DNA of 64,000 bases from positions 124,001 through 188,000 of the forward strand of contig JAUFSD010000025.1 in the NCBI GenBank assembly GCA_033030425.1, given 5' to 3'. Below, piece by piece: positions 23,996 through 35,196 of this stretch. The position numbers and the translations under genes are program-made. How positions within the stretch are numbered: the stretch's first letter is position 1; the number at the start of each line of letters is the position of its first letter. This DNA is from Verpa conica. Lineage: Eukaryota; Ascomycota; Pezizomycetes; Pezizales; Morchellaceae. Under the pieces are notes generated by a model. It had not been told where the DNA came from and searched no databases. It saw only the letters and a list, made by a program, of their open reading frames with translations.

Positions 23996-25186
23996 ATGGA
24001 AACCCTCAGCCCCGAACTTCTTCGAGAAATCTTCACACACGTCCTATCCAAACACGACTTATCAAACCTCCGCCTCATCCAACGGTCCTTCTCTCAGCTC
24101 GTTCCAGAGTTTCTCTTCTCTTGTATCCATGTGGAACCTTCCTTTGAAGGCTTAAGCTCGCTCATCGACATCTCACGACGGCCCGACCTAGCTCGCTGTG
24201 TGAAGGGGGTAGTTCTCCATATTGACGATTTCAGAGACGTGACCTGGATTCCATTCGACAACAGGATTAAAGAGAAGGGGATCCAAGATGAGGTTCGAAA
24301 GGCGAGGGTATTTGAGACGTTCCAGGCACTGGATAGGGAGCTGTTCGAATTCCAGACAATGCCGGATTATACCGTAATGCTCTCTGTAGCATTTAGTCAT
24401 CTTCCACGACTAGAATCAATAGAAATGACACACAGATACCCTGAGCAGGAGATCGAGGCACCTTTACACAGTGAGCGGCGTGACCTAGAACGACTATTTC
24501 GCCTTGAGGACTTTCATGGTGAAGACGGCGAAAAGGATGACCTTCGCGCTTTCACAGCACTTATAGATGCAGCCTACTTCACACAAAGAGAGATAACCTC
24601 ATTTCGAATTACCGGAAAGCTCGATCTAAGTGTCTTTGAAAACGCTGAGCTCATACGACGTGCCGCAGTTGTGTTTCGGTCGTGTCGAGTTCTAGAGCTC
24701 GACTTCAGCCCGCAGAACCCCTTCGCGGGAAACGACCATCTTCGTGCCGGTCCACTATTTGATATGCTCTCATCAGCCACCTATCTCGAGAACCTCACAA
24801 TCTGTGGTGCAATCCGACAGGAGCCGGACATCCCGCTTTCGAAATACCTCGGCGATCGCTTCGTTTGGGTTAATCTGAGGCGGATCGATATCCTAGGACT
24901 CGATATGCACGCGTATGAATTCATCGGATTCCTAGGGCGCCATAAGAAGACTCTTCGCGATGTAACGATCGGGACGAGTAAGCTCTTTACAGGCCGGTGG
25001 CCCTATGTGATGCGGTATATGAAGACTAACCTGCAGCTCACCTCGCTAGAGCTGGGTGCGTGGTTGGAGGATGTTGATGAAAATGGCTTAGAGTACGCAT
25101 ATGAGGAATATGAGAATGAGATGATGGAGCAGTATGTAATGAATGGTGGTGAACGGCTTCCTCATGATGTACATATATCGTCTTGA
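23996..25186 (+). CDS. F-box protein with leucine-rich C-terminal region
   Basis: The gene is a single exon of 396 residues. The N terminus (about 1-45) fits a fungal F-box: LSPELLREIFTHV, then DLSNLRLIQRSFSQLVPEFLF. The rest has spaced leucine-rich segments such as VFRSCRVLELDFSP, ATYLENLTICGAI, VNLRRIDILGLDMH and TLRDVTIGTSKL, which resemble the irregular LRRs of fungal F-box proteins. These proteins usually present substrates to an SCF ubiquitin ligase; the substrate here is unknown. The start is the first ATG of the frame and begins the F-box directly. The convergent transporter gene ends 670 bp downstream. The C-terminal EYAYEEYENEMMEQ stretch is acidic. Confidence 0.72.
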   Translation: METLSPELLREIFTHVLSKHDLSNLRLIQRSFSQLVPEFLFSCIHVEPSFEGLSSLIDISRRPDLARCVKGVVLHIDDFRDVTWIPFDNRIKEKGIQDEVRKARVFETFQALDRELFEFQTMPDYTVMLSVAFSHLPRLESIEMTHRYPEQEIEAPLHSERRDLERLFRLEDFHGEDGEKDDLRAFTALIDAAYFTQREITSFRITGKLDLSVFENAELIRRAAVVFRSCRVLELDFSPQNPFAGNDHLRAGPLFDMLSSATYLENLTICGAIRQEPDIPLSKYLGDRFVWVNLRRIDILGLDMHAYEFIGFLGRHKKTLRDVTIGTSKLFTGRWPYVMRYMKTNLQLTSLELGAWLEDVDENGLEYAYEEYENEMMEQYVMNGGERLPHDVHISS

Positions 25187-25855
25187 AAAATCGGCTTTTG
25201 TACAGAGAGTAAGGTTCAAGATTAAACAAAAGGGTTGTATTTGAATATCACACACACCTTGCCGACTAGCGAGGCTCAATCATATTGTTTTATGTCGGGG
25301 GGTTCCAGCTGAGATAGATAGGGTTTAGGCGGAACCAAGCGAAGGTTTCCACATCTCCACAGTGACAAGCAGCTGGGCCGAGAGAGCCTGAAGAACCCAC
25401 GCAAAATGGCGATGATGGCAACAGAATGCAAAGGAAAGAAGATCAACGAACACTCGATGCTCAAACTCTGTCCTCCACGTGGTGATCACGTGGCACTTTC
25501 CCGTCCCGTTCAAGACAGGGCCCGGGATCGGCAAAGCAGAGAGTTTCATCCGAGTGCTAATTAGCGCGCGGGTTTATGTCTCAGCACTGACTGGTATGAG
25601 GGCTGTACTCGAGTGATAATGTGTGATTCACATATTAGCTATCAGCACGGCTCGGGTCTGTTTCTATAAGCATTCATCTAGTAACAACGGTCTTCTTAGA
25701 AACAATTATGGCCCCAACAGGAACAAGAGACTCAAAACACAATGGTCATCCTCCACTAGCTCCTGTGGCTTCACCACTACCCTCGAAAGTTCCTCTCCCT
25801 CTCCCTTTTCCATTATCTTCCCTTTCAGTTCTAGTAGGAAATTTACCAAACACCC
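25187..25855. other. convergent intergenic region
   Basis: This lies between the stops of the F-box gene (plus) and the MFS gene (minus). It holds one copy of the bipartite motif (25610) with the imperfect palindrome GTGATTCAC next to it. No coding sequence is supported. Confidence 0.5.
25610..25617 (+). promoter_or_regulatory. bipartite motif copy 7 (CGAGTGAT-N6-TGATTCAC)
   Basis: Between the convergent F-box and MFS genes, 424 bp past the F-box stop; shares the longer word GTGATTCAC with copy 14. Confidence 0.55.
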
Positions 25856-28800
25856 TCAACTATAGCTACTTTCTAATTTCATCTTGATTTGGCTGTTCTG
25901 TGGTGGAGATAGGCCTATTAACGCCTTTAAAGATGATGAACTAGCAATCCCAATTGTCCTAGTAGAGGGTATGTTTATAGGGTCTACCATTGATCCCCGA
26001 GAGCTCAGCTCTTTAATGGGGGATAGACTTTGCTCTGGAGAGTATGGGTTCCTTTCATACTGTGCATTATTTTCGAATGTGACAGCAGCAACGCTAGGCT
26101 GTGGTGCGTTGGTAGGTGTAAGGGTAGGTTCGAATAATACACAACACGAAGGTCCACTATCTGCTATCGGGTCCTGCCATAATTGAAGGTACTCATCTCT
26201 ACTATGTATTATCGGATGAAAAGTTTGTGTATTTGGTGGTATGTCGGTCCTTCCTAGATTTTTATTATCAATGAACTTGATTCGGGTGGTAATATGATTG
26301 GGTGAACCGGGTTGTGGAGTGAAATCCTGATGTTCATTATCACTATTCCGACCAATATTTTCCCACTCTATTGGAGAATATAAAGCCCCAGAGGTATTGT
26401 TTGTCTTTCCTATTCTTTTGTAGGAACTATTTGAGTAGTTAACAATCTCTCTACTTTCTGCACTATCTTCATCAGTAACCGAACTACTCCAGATTGACTT
26501 TGCCTCTAGACTAGACCTCTCTGGGCTTTGCGGAGTAGCTCTCGTTGTCTGGATTTGTCGTTTCTTAAAAGAGAACCCCAGTCCACCACTTGCTATATGA
26601 TTCCCAGCTGTGTGGGGCCCCTTCGGAGCTCTGTTTCTGAAAATCCTTTGTTTGATCGTACTTAGACCTTTACCAACGACCGTACCTACCTGCGGCGAGT
26701 TCACACTTTTGCCCACAAGATCCTTAGAATAGTTTGTATTGATTTGGGGGATAACTCGTGGTGTTTGCTCCATGTCCGAATCCATAGTAAATATACCATC
26801 CACATAACTATCAGGAGCATGAGCTGGCGACATGATGGTACGTGAATCGCTAGTTGTGCGTGACTCGCTTACAACTGATTCCGAGGGGGCTGTCTCCCAC
26901 CCTGCGGCACTCTCATGGTCTGTAGAGTTCTCTGTTAAAGGTAAAGGCTTCTTTACCTGAGATGGAGTTTCCGGGACTCGATGCAAATCAATCCCTGATG
27001 GATCCTGTGGTAATGAGGGGGTTGCTACACCTTCTACCGTAGCCTGGGCTTCCCCGATATTTGTACTCGGCGATGCTGGTGCTAGTTGTGTACGGGGAGA
27101 CAAATCCCATCCGGGGCTTTGAATGAATGGTGAAGGGGTCGCCCAGCCTTGATATTCTTCATAAGCCTTTTGACGGCTAGCATCATCTGTTCCAAACACA
27201 ACTCCAGATACAAACTGCTTAACTTCATCCAAATTGCACTATCACTCAGTCGGAGAGGGTCATTAGTACAATTTAGTTCAATTCTTTGGACTATTTATGT
27301 AGACTTAGGTGAAGAGATCCGACTTACACCTGCCAATCCCACACTTGCCATCACAAGAGCAAAAGCTGCGGCTGCTATTGAAACTGTAAGTATAACACTC
27401 CAATGCCCATTCAATGCCCGCAGAAAGTATTTTTGCGAAGTCTCTGGGGGTAATAGATGCATTAGGTAGGATTGCATGAATCGCTTCAAGGCCTCTGCAG
27501 TCATCTCTCCAAGCGCATTGGATGCCATGAGCAACCCAATAGATATACCAACATCGCTATGCTTCTTACAAGAAGCTTGTACACCAACCAGTAGACTAAT
27601 TGAGGTAATTCCAGCTCCAAATCCTATGATGGCTTGGGATATAATAATTTGGAATTTCCTGATAAGGGATATATCGGTATAATGAAAGATCTTCAAATTG
27701 GTGTGAAGGTTGTCAGATTGTGGAAAAAGAAAAAGGAAAGGCAGGGGGTTTAGACTTACCAAAAGACCACATAACATCAAGAGCAGCCCTGCGATCACAA
27801 ATAGTTTAAATACCTTTGTCATTCGAATTAAGAGACCCACGAATAAACCGCCTACCACAAAAGACGTGAACTCAATCTATCTCGAGGTCTTTAGACATAT
27901 TTATCAAATATTCAGTGGCTACTACTAGGAGGGGGCATACATTCACAAGCATTGGCTCTCTTTGCAAAGATTCAACGAGTTTTCTATATTCAATGGGTAG
28001 GTTCTCAGGGCGGTCCCAGACAGACCAGGACCCAATCTTCATAGAAAAGTTTGTTAGAAATCCTATTAGGCACCCTATAGGGATAGTTCGTCTTTTCAAG
28101 AGTCTTGTCCGGAAAAGCGGGTGGCATTTTTCCCTGTAAGCGTAGCAATTTCTTCTCCAGCTTTTGAGTTTTCCTGGCTTATGAGACTCGGCGACTCTTG
28201 CAGATAACTCTGCGGCTGCCTGCTCCATAGAAATTGAATCATATCCAGAAGGTCCAGTTATCATCACACGTTCGCCGGGAAGCGAAGATCTAGGATCGCG
28301 AGTGGTATTTTGGTGTACCCTCTGCCTCTCTATCTTATGGGTTGCCCTCAAGCCTTTATTGAGCCATAACTCCCACAGTGCAAGGAAGACGATACACAAG
28401 CCCCCTCCAGTGAGCAGCCCCAGGGTCCAAATCCCGATTCCAGCTTGCATTTTTTCGGAAACCGACAATATTATAGATAATAGACCCACGCCTACCGTCC
28501 AAAGAAACACTCCTAGAGGGTCAAACTCCCAACTAAAAAGAATTATTTTTACCCACAATCCTTTTGGACTCCACCAAGGATATTGGTGAGTGTTCCTTAA
28601 TGCTGGAAAGAAACCCCAACGTTTTGCCCGGCGGTGGAAGACATACGTGGTAATAAGGGATGGGATTGCAGCTGGAAATGCAAAGCTGAAGAAAATCCAG
28701 ATTGGAACATGCCTACAAAGAAACACAATTAACCGATTGTAATAGTCAACAAGAAAGTTCTTGTAAATGATGCCCTCATACCACCCAAGTTTTCTAATAG

Positions 28801-30441
28801 CCAAGACCTCTATAACTGGTTTTGTCCAAACCCAAATAACAAGACCCATCTCCAACCCCCAAGAGGAAACTCCCCTCCAGCTTAGGTCGCTAGTATCAGA
28901 AACAATCACTTGGGCTACTATCAAAGCACCAGATCTCCCAAGGTGGAACAACGCATGCCCCGCGCTGAATGTCTCCCAGTTCGTAGAAAAAGCAGCAATG
29001 CATACCCCTCCGGTAGTGACCAAGGCGGCAATAAAAAGGGCAAGGGGACGGGAATAGGAATTTGTCAACTTGGCAACTGTGAGTTGTACTTCTAGATTAG
29101 AGTGTAGCTTGATATAGATTGTTAGAAATGGGAGTACTTACAAATCATTATCCCCAAAACCCGAGATACATCTAGCATTGACAGCGCCAGCTCGAATTGG
29201 TAATATTTCACCTCTCCTCTCATTGCAAAATCATTTACTGCCTCAGTGATAACGAATACCGAGTGGACTGAACCGAGACTGTAATATGTGGTGACAAGAA
29301 CTAGTCTGGAATATAGTTAATTAGAGGTAGTAATCGAACAGTTATATCCAAGTAAGCTATACGTATCAATAGCCAAGGGAAATCAGTCGACTCACAATAC
29401 ATAAGATGTCCATAAGTCTGTCTTGTTCCAACTCCTTGAAACCGATTTGGCTGTTCTAGTCCCTATGTCTTCTTCCGGTTCCCCGGGCTCTTCTATATGC
29501 GTCATGTCGACTCTGTAGTTATTATTCATGCGAGGTCCAGTTGTGAATGCATGGACAGCACGGTTTTTGAGAACCCTTGCCTCGGACTTAAGGATCTCTT
29601 TTACTCTCTTATAGAATGGGGCCAAATTTCTATTTTCGGCGAGTGCCATTAAATCACTTGTGGGTACAGAGGATTGAAATCCAAATGGATCTGGGCGATA
29701 TATCAGCTCGGAAGTAGTGCCAGTAGGCTCAATCTGGTCCTGTACTTGGGGAACAAGACCCCCGTCAATATTTGGAAGAGAATGCTCATTTGCCAGTACC
29801 GTAAGATAAGGCGCTCCAACTCCGACAGCCCCTACAGCCCCATCAACGGCTAATATTTCTTTAAACATTTTTGCTGGTTTAGAGCGCTTTTCTACTTCGG
29901 TTCCGGCCATTATAGGGGTAGGAGGGAATGCGAGAGAGGCAAAAGGCTTCCTCAATCTCTTTTTCTTTTCCTCTTTATCTGACTCTAATCCTCCAATAGG
30001 TGAAGAAGACCGCGAGGATAGTGTCCTAGGGATGCCTCTTCCTGTCCTAAAATGATGGCGGCCCCGCCTTTCGATTTTCTCTTGCTCAGATTTGGTGGTA
30101 GGTGGGGATAGCTCCTTGCTCAAAGGACTAGGCTCAAAGACTCTTGAAGAATAGTCTCTCTGGGTGACTGCTATCTGCGTCAGCACTGGAGGTGGTGGGC
30201 TGATAGAGGGAAGTGGTGTCGTCAATGAGTCGATAGTTACAGAAAATGGTGGATGTTGGGGCCTTTTATCTGGTGTTAAAGGTAGCTCAGCTCGAGGCGG
30301 AACTGGTATATCATTTGGAGAAGGAGAAGGAGGGAGAAGAGGTGGGGCTGGTGAGGTTGAGGAACGGGGACATGATGGACTAGACTTCTTGGATGACTTG
30401 AATGGCTTGATAAAAGATATCTTTTTGAAGAAGTCCTCCAT
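25856..30441 (-). CDS. MFS transporter, siderophore-transporter-like, with very long cytoplasmic tails; one apparent frameshift
   Basis: Minus-strand exons are 30441-29396, 29305-29142, 29088-27760, 27690-27328 and 27238-25856. All junctions keep phase, giving about 1427 codons if one extra base near 27872 is ignored. Residues 1 to about 340 are Pro/Ser-rich and disordered. The membrane core follows: YSLGSVHSVFVI, LTNSYSRPLALFIAAL, WETFSAGHALFHLGRSGALI, SDTSDLSWRG, GVFLWTVGVGLLSIILSVSE, VVGGLFVGLLIRMTKVFKLF and IIISQAIIGFGAG match the order seen in siderophore-iron transporters. The last 460 residues begin LDEVKQFVSGVVFG and are otherwise Ser/Thr/Pro-rich. Family members are about 600 residues, so over half this protein is tail. 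The long central loop contains AAAELSARVAESHKPG. Substrate is unproven. Two adjacent genes or a decaying gene are alternatives. Confidence 0.62.
27868..27876 (-). other. apparent single-base frameshift in the MFS gene
   Basis: Reading through on the minus strand, the frame ending NMSKDLEID meets a stop at once, while the frame opening FTSFVVGGLF begins 8 bases on. One surplus base in the GATTGAG context reconciles them. The only GT..AG pair would be a 26-nt intron, which is too short and out of phase. It may be a real lesion or a base-call error. Confidence 0.55.
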
Positions 30442-31431
30442 GATGACCGACTAGAGGAACCTAAAGGCAATGATGGAACTGCCAATGGTTGCTGATTGTC
30501 ATCACCCTCATGTACTATCTTGAGGGAAGGAGGTTTGATGCGCTTATGAGGTAGATTAGAGTGACAGAAGCCTTAGTGAGATCCTAAGATCAAGATCTCG
30601 CTCGCCGTTCTAAAAACCGTTCCGGTACGGAGCGAGATGACGACGGTATGCCTTGTATTAGAACCATGAAGTGGTTACATGTAACATCATAGGTCATCAC
30701 TCGACCAATAGTAATCCACAATATCCGAGCTAGCCTACTCGCTCGGCATGCAGTATCAACGATGAAGCATTAGGCTATAGAGGCTGCTAGTAGTCAGCAA
30801 TCAATTCCCTCCTATGGATTAGTGCAACATTAACCTGGCCGTAGTGGCTATAAATACAGCTTATCAAGGAATATTGCGTGGTACGCTTCCTTAATAATTC
30901 TACATGAGTCTACCGCTGGTCCTTTTTATATCTTTGGTCTTGTTTTTTACTTTAAATACAGCATATGGCCTTTCTTTAGTCATAACGAGCGGCTATGGCA
31001 TTAATTCAGCCCTCAAACGATTCTTCGGGTACAATAAATAATAGAGCTCAAACCAAGATTATTACTAACTTAGTACCACATTCACCTAGATATATATAAC
31101 TCATGGAAGAGAAAGGCTAAAGTTCACTTAGTGCCAGATACTACATGTAGAACCATAGCAATCTAGATACAGCCCTGAGAAATTCTTAGAAGGGGGCTTC
31201 ATAGCTGAGCAAGACAGAAATGGCCGGATTACATAGAATTCCCACAAAAGTACAGCCTGGGTAGAAGTAAACAATCCTGAATTGACAACAGAACTTCCCC
31301 CCTCTCCTCTATCACCACAACCATCAACCTGTGTTCTGCACGAATCATTAACTTCTCGTCTCACATCAATACTATTCCTGATTAATTCACCAAACGCTCA
31401 GAATCTACTAATTCTGATAAAAATTCATTAG
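30442..31431. other. divergent intergenic region, MFS gene to unknown gene
   Basis: This lies between two start codons pointing away from each other. It holds one copy of the bipartite motif (30696), 255 bp upstream of the MFS start. It is otherwise AT-rich, with no coding support. Confidence 0.5.
30696..30703 (-). promoter_or_regulatory. bipartite motif copy 8 (CGAGTGAT-N6-TGA)
   Basis: 255 bp upstream of the MFS start, in a divergent promoter region. Confidence 0.5.
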
Positions 31432-32154
31432 ATGTCGAATAAGCAGTCAGCAGAGGCTTGTTCTCCCGTCCCGGAGGTTCACGTCAAAGGCAAAGATCAG
31501 CTCAACACCAGCGAAAAGGACGGTAAAAGCGCCCAAGCCTATAAGGAGATGGGTAATGAAAAGAAAGGGGGTGATACCAAAAAAGAGGAAGACTATCCAG
31601 AGGATATCGGTTATGGGATCCAGGACTACGACTTCGGAGATGAGGGGTGCAAGTTTCAGATCTTTGAAGACCCGGGGGCGGTTGCTGGCTCGGTGAATCG
31701 TAGCCCGAAAAAAACCATGATGCCTCCTCCGGCCATATTTGGCGTAAGTATTATCCCTAATTTATCAAGAGTATTTCTGATGAATAGTTCTCTATAGAAA
31801 CGCTCCCGTGAAGACTTCGAAGATGAGGACGAGGGCGAGGACGAGGTTAGGTCTGGGGATAAAGAGAATGTCGGGACTGATGGTGAAGGCAGGTGCCGCG
31901 TCCTTTTCCAGATCCGTGGTCCTGGGCGTAGCCGCTATCCTCTTCGGGATTTGTATTTGGCAAACAATGGCGGCAATGCCGCCAGAAGTTCTGCTCAGAC
32001 CTTCAATCCCGGCGACCTACTTCAAAAAATGACCCACCTCAACTATGGTCTCAGCGCGAAAGAAAAACAAACTGAGGCCCGGCGTCAGAATTATTTGGCT
32101 ACTATTAAGGCTAATAAACGTTTAGCAGAAGAGGGTGGTAGTCTGGAAAACTGA
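31432..32154 (+). CDS. unknown two-exon gene, charged soluble protein
   Basis: Exons 31432-31743 and 31798-32154 (54-bp intron with a GTAAGT donor and TATAG acceptor, phase 0) give 222 residues. I do not recognise a family. The N-terminal half is Lys/Glu-rich and low-complexity (KEMGNEKKGGDTKKEEDYPE). Then come DYDFGDEGCKFQIFEDPGAV, a strongly acidic patch (EDFEDEDEGEDEV) and a C-terminal helical segment, LLQKMTHLNYGLSAKEKQTE. There is no signal peptide or membrane segment. The composition suits a nuclear or scaffold-type protein, but this is only inference. A consensus intron and continuous frame support a real gene. Confidence 0.6.
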
Positions 32155-32620
32155 GATTCTAAAGGTTGTAAATACTATTTTATGTTCTATCTATCTTTAG
32201 CCACAGCATATCTATAAGCAAACAATAGATTTGTTATACTCTAGAAGTCTATATAAATAGTCGAGTCGCGATATGCAGTCCCAAACTGTATTCTTGCTTC
32301 ATGAGGTCTTGTTTCCCCCGGGTTGACCGACTTTCCACCCTTGAATTTTATATCTACTTTTAGAGCTAACTTGGATATAAAAGCTCATGTTTTTTATACT
32401 CACTCTCTGAAGTTGGTATACTGAAATTCATTGATTAGAATGTAATTAGGCCTGCTTCGAATAGTTCCTACTGAAGGAAGTAAGGATATGAATATCTCCC
32501 CCGAAGGATAGTGAATTATTAACAGGCACATGCTGAATCGAGATGTAAAGACTACCTGGAGGATAGTCCCGTGCCCAGCTCAACTGTGGATCCTTATTCA
32601 ATTTCAATGTCCAGACAACA

Positions 32621-32631
32621 GGGTTAGGGTT
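32621..32631 (+). promoter_or_regulatory. telomere-like tract GGGTTAGGGTT
   Basis: The tract ends 8 bp before a CGAGTGAT motif copy. It lies 467 bp past the stop of the unknown gene at 31432-32154. Confidence 0.4.
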
Positions 32632-32639
32632 CTATTATT

Positions 32640-32647
32640 CGAGTGAT
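32640..32647 (+). promoter_or_regulatory. bipartite motif copy 9 (CGAGTGAT-N6-TGA)
   Basis: 486 bp past the stop of the unknown gene; a telomere-like tract ends 8 bp before it. Confidence 0.5.
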
Positions 32648-35067
32648 TTGTGATGAATAACAATAGACAGACCAAAGAGTAGGTATGCGAATCCCCATCC
32701 TGTGTATCGCTTTTTCAGCCGGGTGACCCCGAGTCCTTTTTTTTCGATAAAACTTCGAACAATCGTCATCTACCCTACTTTTGTCTAGGAGTAATCACCA
32801 TCAATCTTTCTTGCCACCTACCATCCTTAATCTTTTAACTACTTCTAAATCTTCTACAAGACTGAGAAACCAACAGTTTTGGCTTAAATCTAGCCCCTTT
32901 TTCTATGACTATAGAAAGCCAAAACTCCAAGTGCTAGGTAGAAACCTTTAGCTTGGAGCAATGGTACTAGCACTTAACAAATCACCCTAGGTTCCGCTAC
33001 TAGGGTGGGATTACCCAAGAGCATTTGAATCAACATCTCTAGTCTGTTGATCAGGAAAGAGGGTAAGCCAGAAACCAACAAATTGAGATCCACATAGTAG
33101 CCATTACACTAGTATCATATCTTCGAAACAATGGTTGTTCTATTCATAGAATTGAAGCAAAAACGTTAATATCTGTGAGCCTGCAACGTTGGCTTCGGGT
33201 TTTCAACGGACCAGAGCGTTCCAGACCCTGGTTGGTGGCCAATTAGCTGTAGATTCAATAATTGGGGCTTGGGCAAGGTTCGCAGATGTGTTCGGGGGTT
33301 TTATAAATAGCTAATTGTCTCGTGATAGGAATTTCCAGGAAAGGATTTGGAGTACTCTATAGTTGTGATATATAACAATACTATACGATAGGGTGAAGGA
33401 GTAGGTAGTTGTAGGGGTAGTTATTACTATTGGCAGACTTAGGGGTTATTTCTGCTCCTCGAGTATCCGAGAGACCTTTGAAACAGGGTGTGGTTAAAAT
33501 CAAACGAGAAAGTGGATCTAAGGGAATCAAGCACTCCCGGGATAACGGGCATGGATAAACAGGAAGCTACTAAGAAATATAGCTATAGTCATTGCCGGTG
33601 TAGATTAACGGTAACGAGAACCCGAGCCGAGGTCAGTCCTGGTGTTTTAAATATAGCCTTGGAGTTGAGATTTGTTCCACCGGGAAACTCTGGGCCATAT
33701 AGTAACAGAGTGCCCCAACTAAAGATAAAAACTACGATGATAAAGAGAAAAAGACATTATTACTTTGATAGGACAGATACACCTACACCGATTACGAGGA
33801 GGCTGTACTAAGTTGTTGAGCAAGGGATTGATACCCTTTAGAGGGGTAAAGACTGGCAGGTTTACGGTTTTTCCTTGAGCATAGCGTTCCTTACAGGAAA
33901 ATAGAGGTCATAGGCCTAATTAAATAGAACCATGAGGCCCCTAAAAGTATATAGATGAATGTTACACCCGTGTTTGAGTCAGATTACCCAGTACGTTTAA
34001 GATACCCGGGAAACGGTACCGAAGACTACGCCAAGCCCATGTTCGTGAGTTAAAGAGGTAAGGAAAATTATAGTGACAAGCTACGCAAGCAGAGATCGTG
34101 TCATAGGGTAAGCTGATAAGCAGGAGTAGTCGGAATAGGAAAAACATAACACCGCGATCGAACCCCACACGTGACTCACCCACCACCACCACATGGCAAT
34201 GCGGGATTGAGTATTAGACTATAAAGTGCCTAGGGCTAGTGATTACCGACCGTGAGATTGAAGTTCAAACCCTCAACTGGGAAGCAGTCGCAATGAGAAG
34301 TCGCACCACAACCCCACTCGCTCTGAATCTCCTCTCAATTCCTGACCCCACGACGCCATGCCCCTAAACAACTTAGCGGCAGCATGCAGCACCTGGTAGA
34401 TCGCACTTGGCACTCCCTATCCTCATCACCCAAGTTCTCGACCGTTACACCCGGCCAACCGGCTCCTCAGCAAAGCAAGGCTCGATGGTAAGCCCGAGTG
34501 TGCGTGCGCAGTGTGCCCTGTGCTGAACGCAGCAAGCCATCATATTCTGCGGCCAGTGATGGATGCCACGCTGGATGCCTGGTCCCCAATAAAGTCCTTT
34601 TTCTTGCTGACGTCGTTCTTTCTCGGTAGAGTCTTCTTCCGGTTAGTCGGTGATAGCTAACCCCGCGCAGAGCCTCATGTATCAACTTGTCTCTCCTGTC
34701 CCCTACGGTAGGGCATAGTACTCCAGAGTACATGGGGTACACAGAGTACATGCCATCCACACCTCAGGCATCCCACCGTCAATCCTCTCTGGTAGACGTC
34801 TCGTCTTGTCTCTCAGCCTTGCAGCTGTTGCTCTGCTTCGGTAGCTACATACCTTGTCCACCACCCAACTGTCCTGTGCCTCTACGCATATCATACGCTG
34901 GAAGAGTAACAAGGCATCCACTGCACAGGATCATAATGATGACTCCCCCCCCACACCCTTCACCCAAACGAACGAACGAATCGCTAGAGGCGTCAACTCG
35001 TGATATTTCCCGCATTTGGCTAGTGTAACACTCATCAGCTCTCCACTCCCTTTACTCTAATACCTCA

Positions 35068-35075
35068 TATAAAGG
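35068..35075 (+). promoter_or_regulatory. TATA box (TATAAAGG)
   Basis: This is a canonical fungal TATA box 129 bp before the start codon at 35197. It is followed by CT-rich leader and a 15-C run at 35117-35131. Confidence 0.5.
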
Positions 35076-35196
35076 CCCCTCCCTCACTCTCGACTTACAA
35101 ACTTCACAGTTGATCTCCCCCCCCCCCCCCCGCGATGGCCCATCAGTGATTCCCTTATCATCCCTTATTTGACAATACAAGAATACAAAACTAGCC

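Larger units (their letters stand above)
32155..35196. other. intergenic region upstream of the large BTB-like gene
   Basis: No gene is supported over 3 kb. A 107-codon frame at 33488-33811 has no recognisable features. The region holds a telomere-like tract (32621-32631) directly followed by a copy of the bipartite motif (32640). It also holds repeated AGTACAT words at 34728-34752, a TATA box at 35068 and a 15-C run at 35117-35131. Confidence 0.5.

Noticed and set aside
27846..27885. 26-nt intron to explain the MFS frame break
   Set aside because: Too short for a spliceosomal intron and its phase does not join the two frames.
33488..33811. 107-codon plus frame
   Set aside because: No domain, no promoter or splice support, composition typical of chance.
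34131..34190. B-box-like GGTTCGAT on the minus strand
   Set aside because: The flanking bases do not form a T-stem and no A box or acceptor stem is present, so no tRNA.
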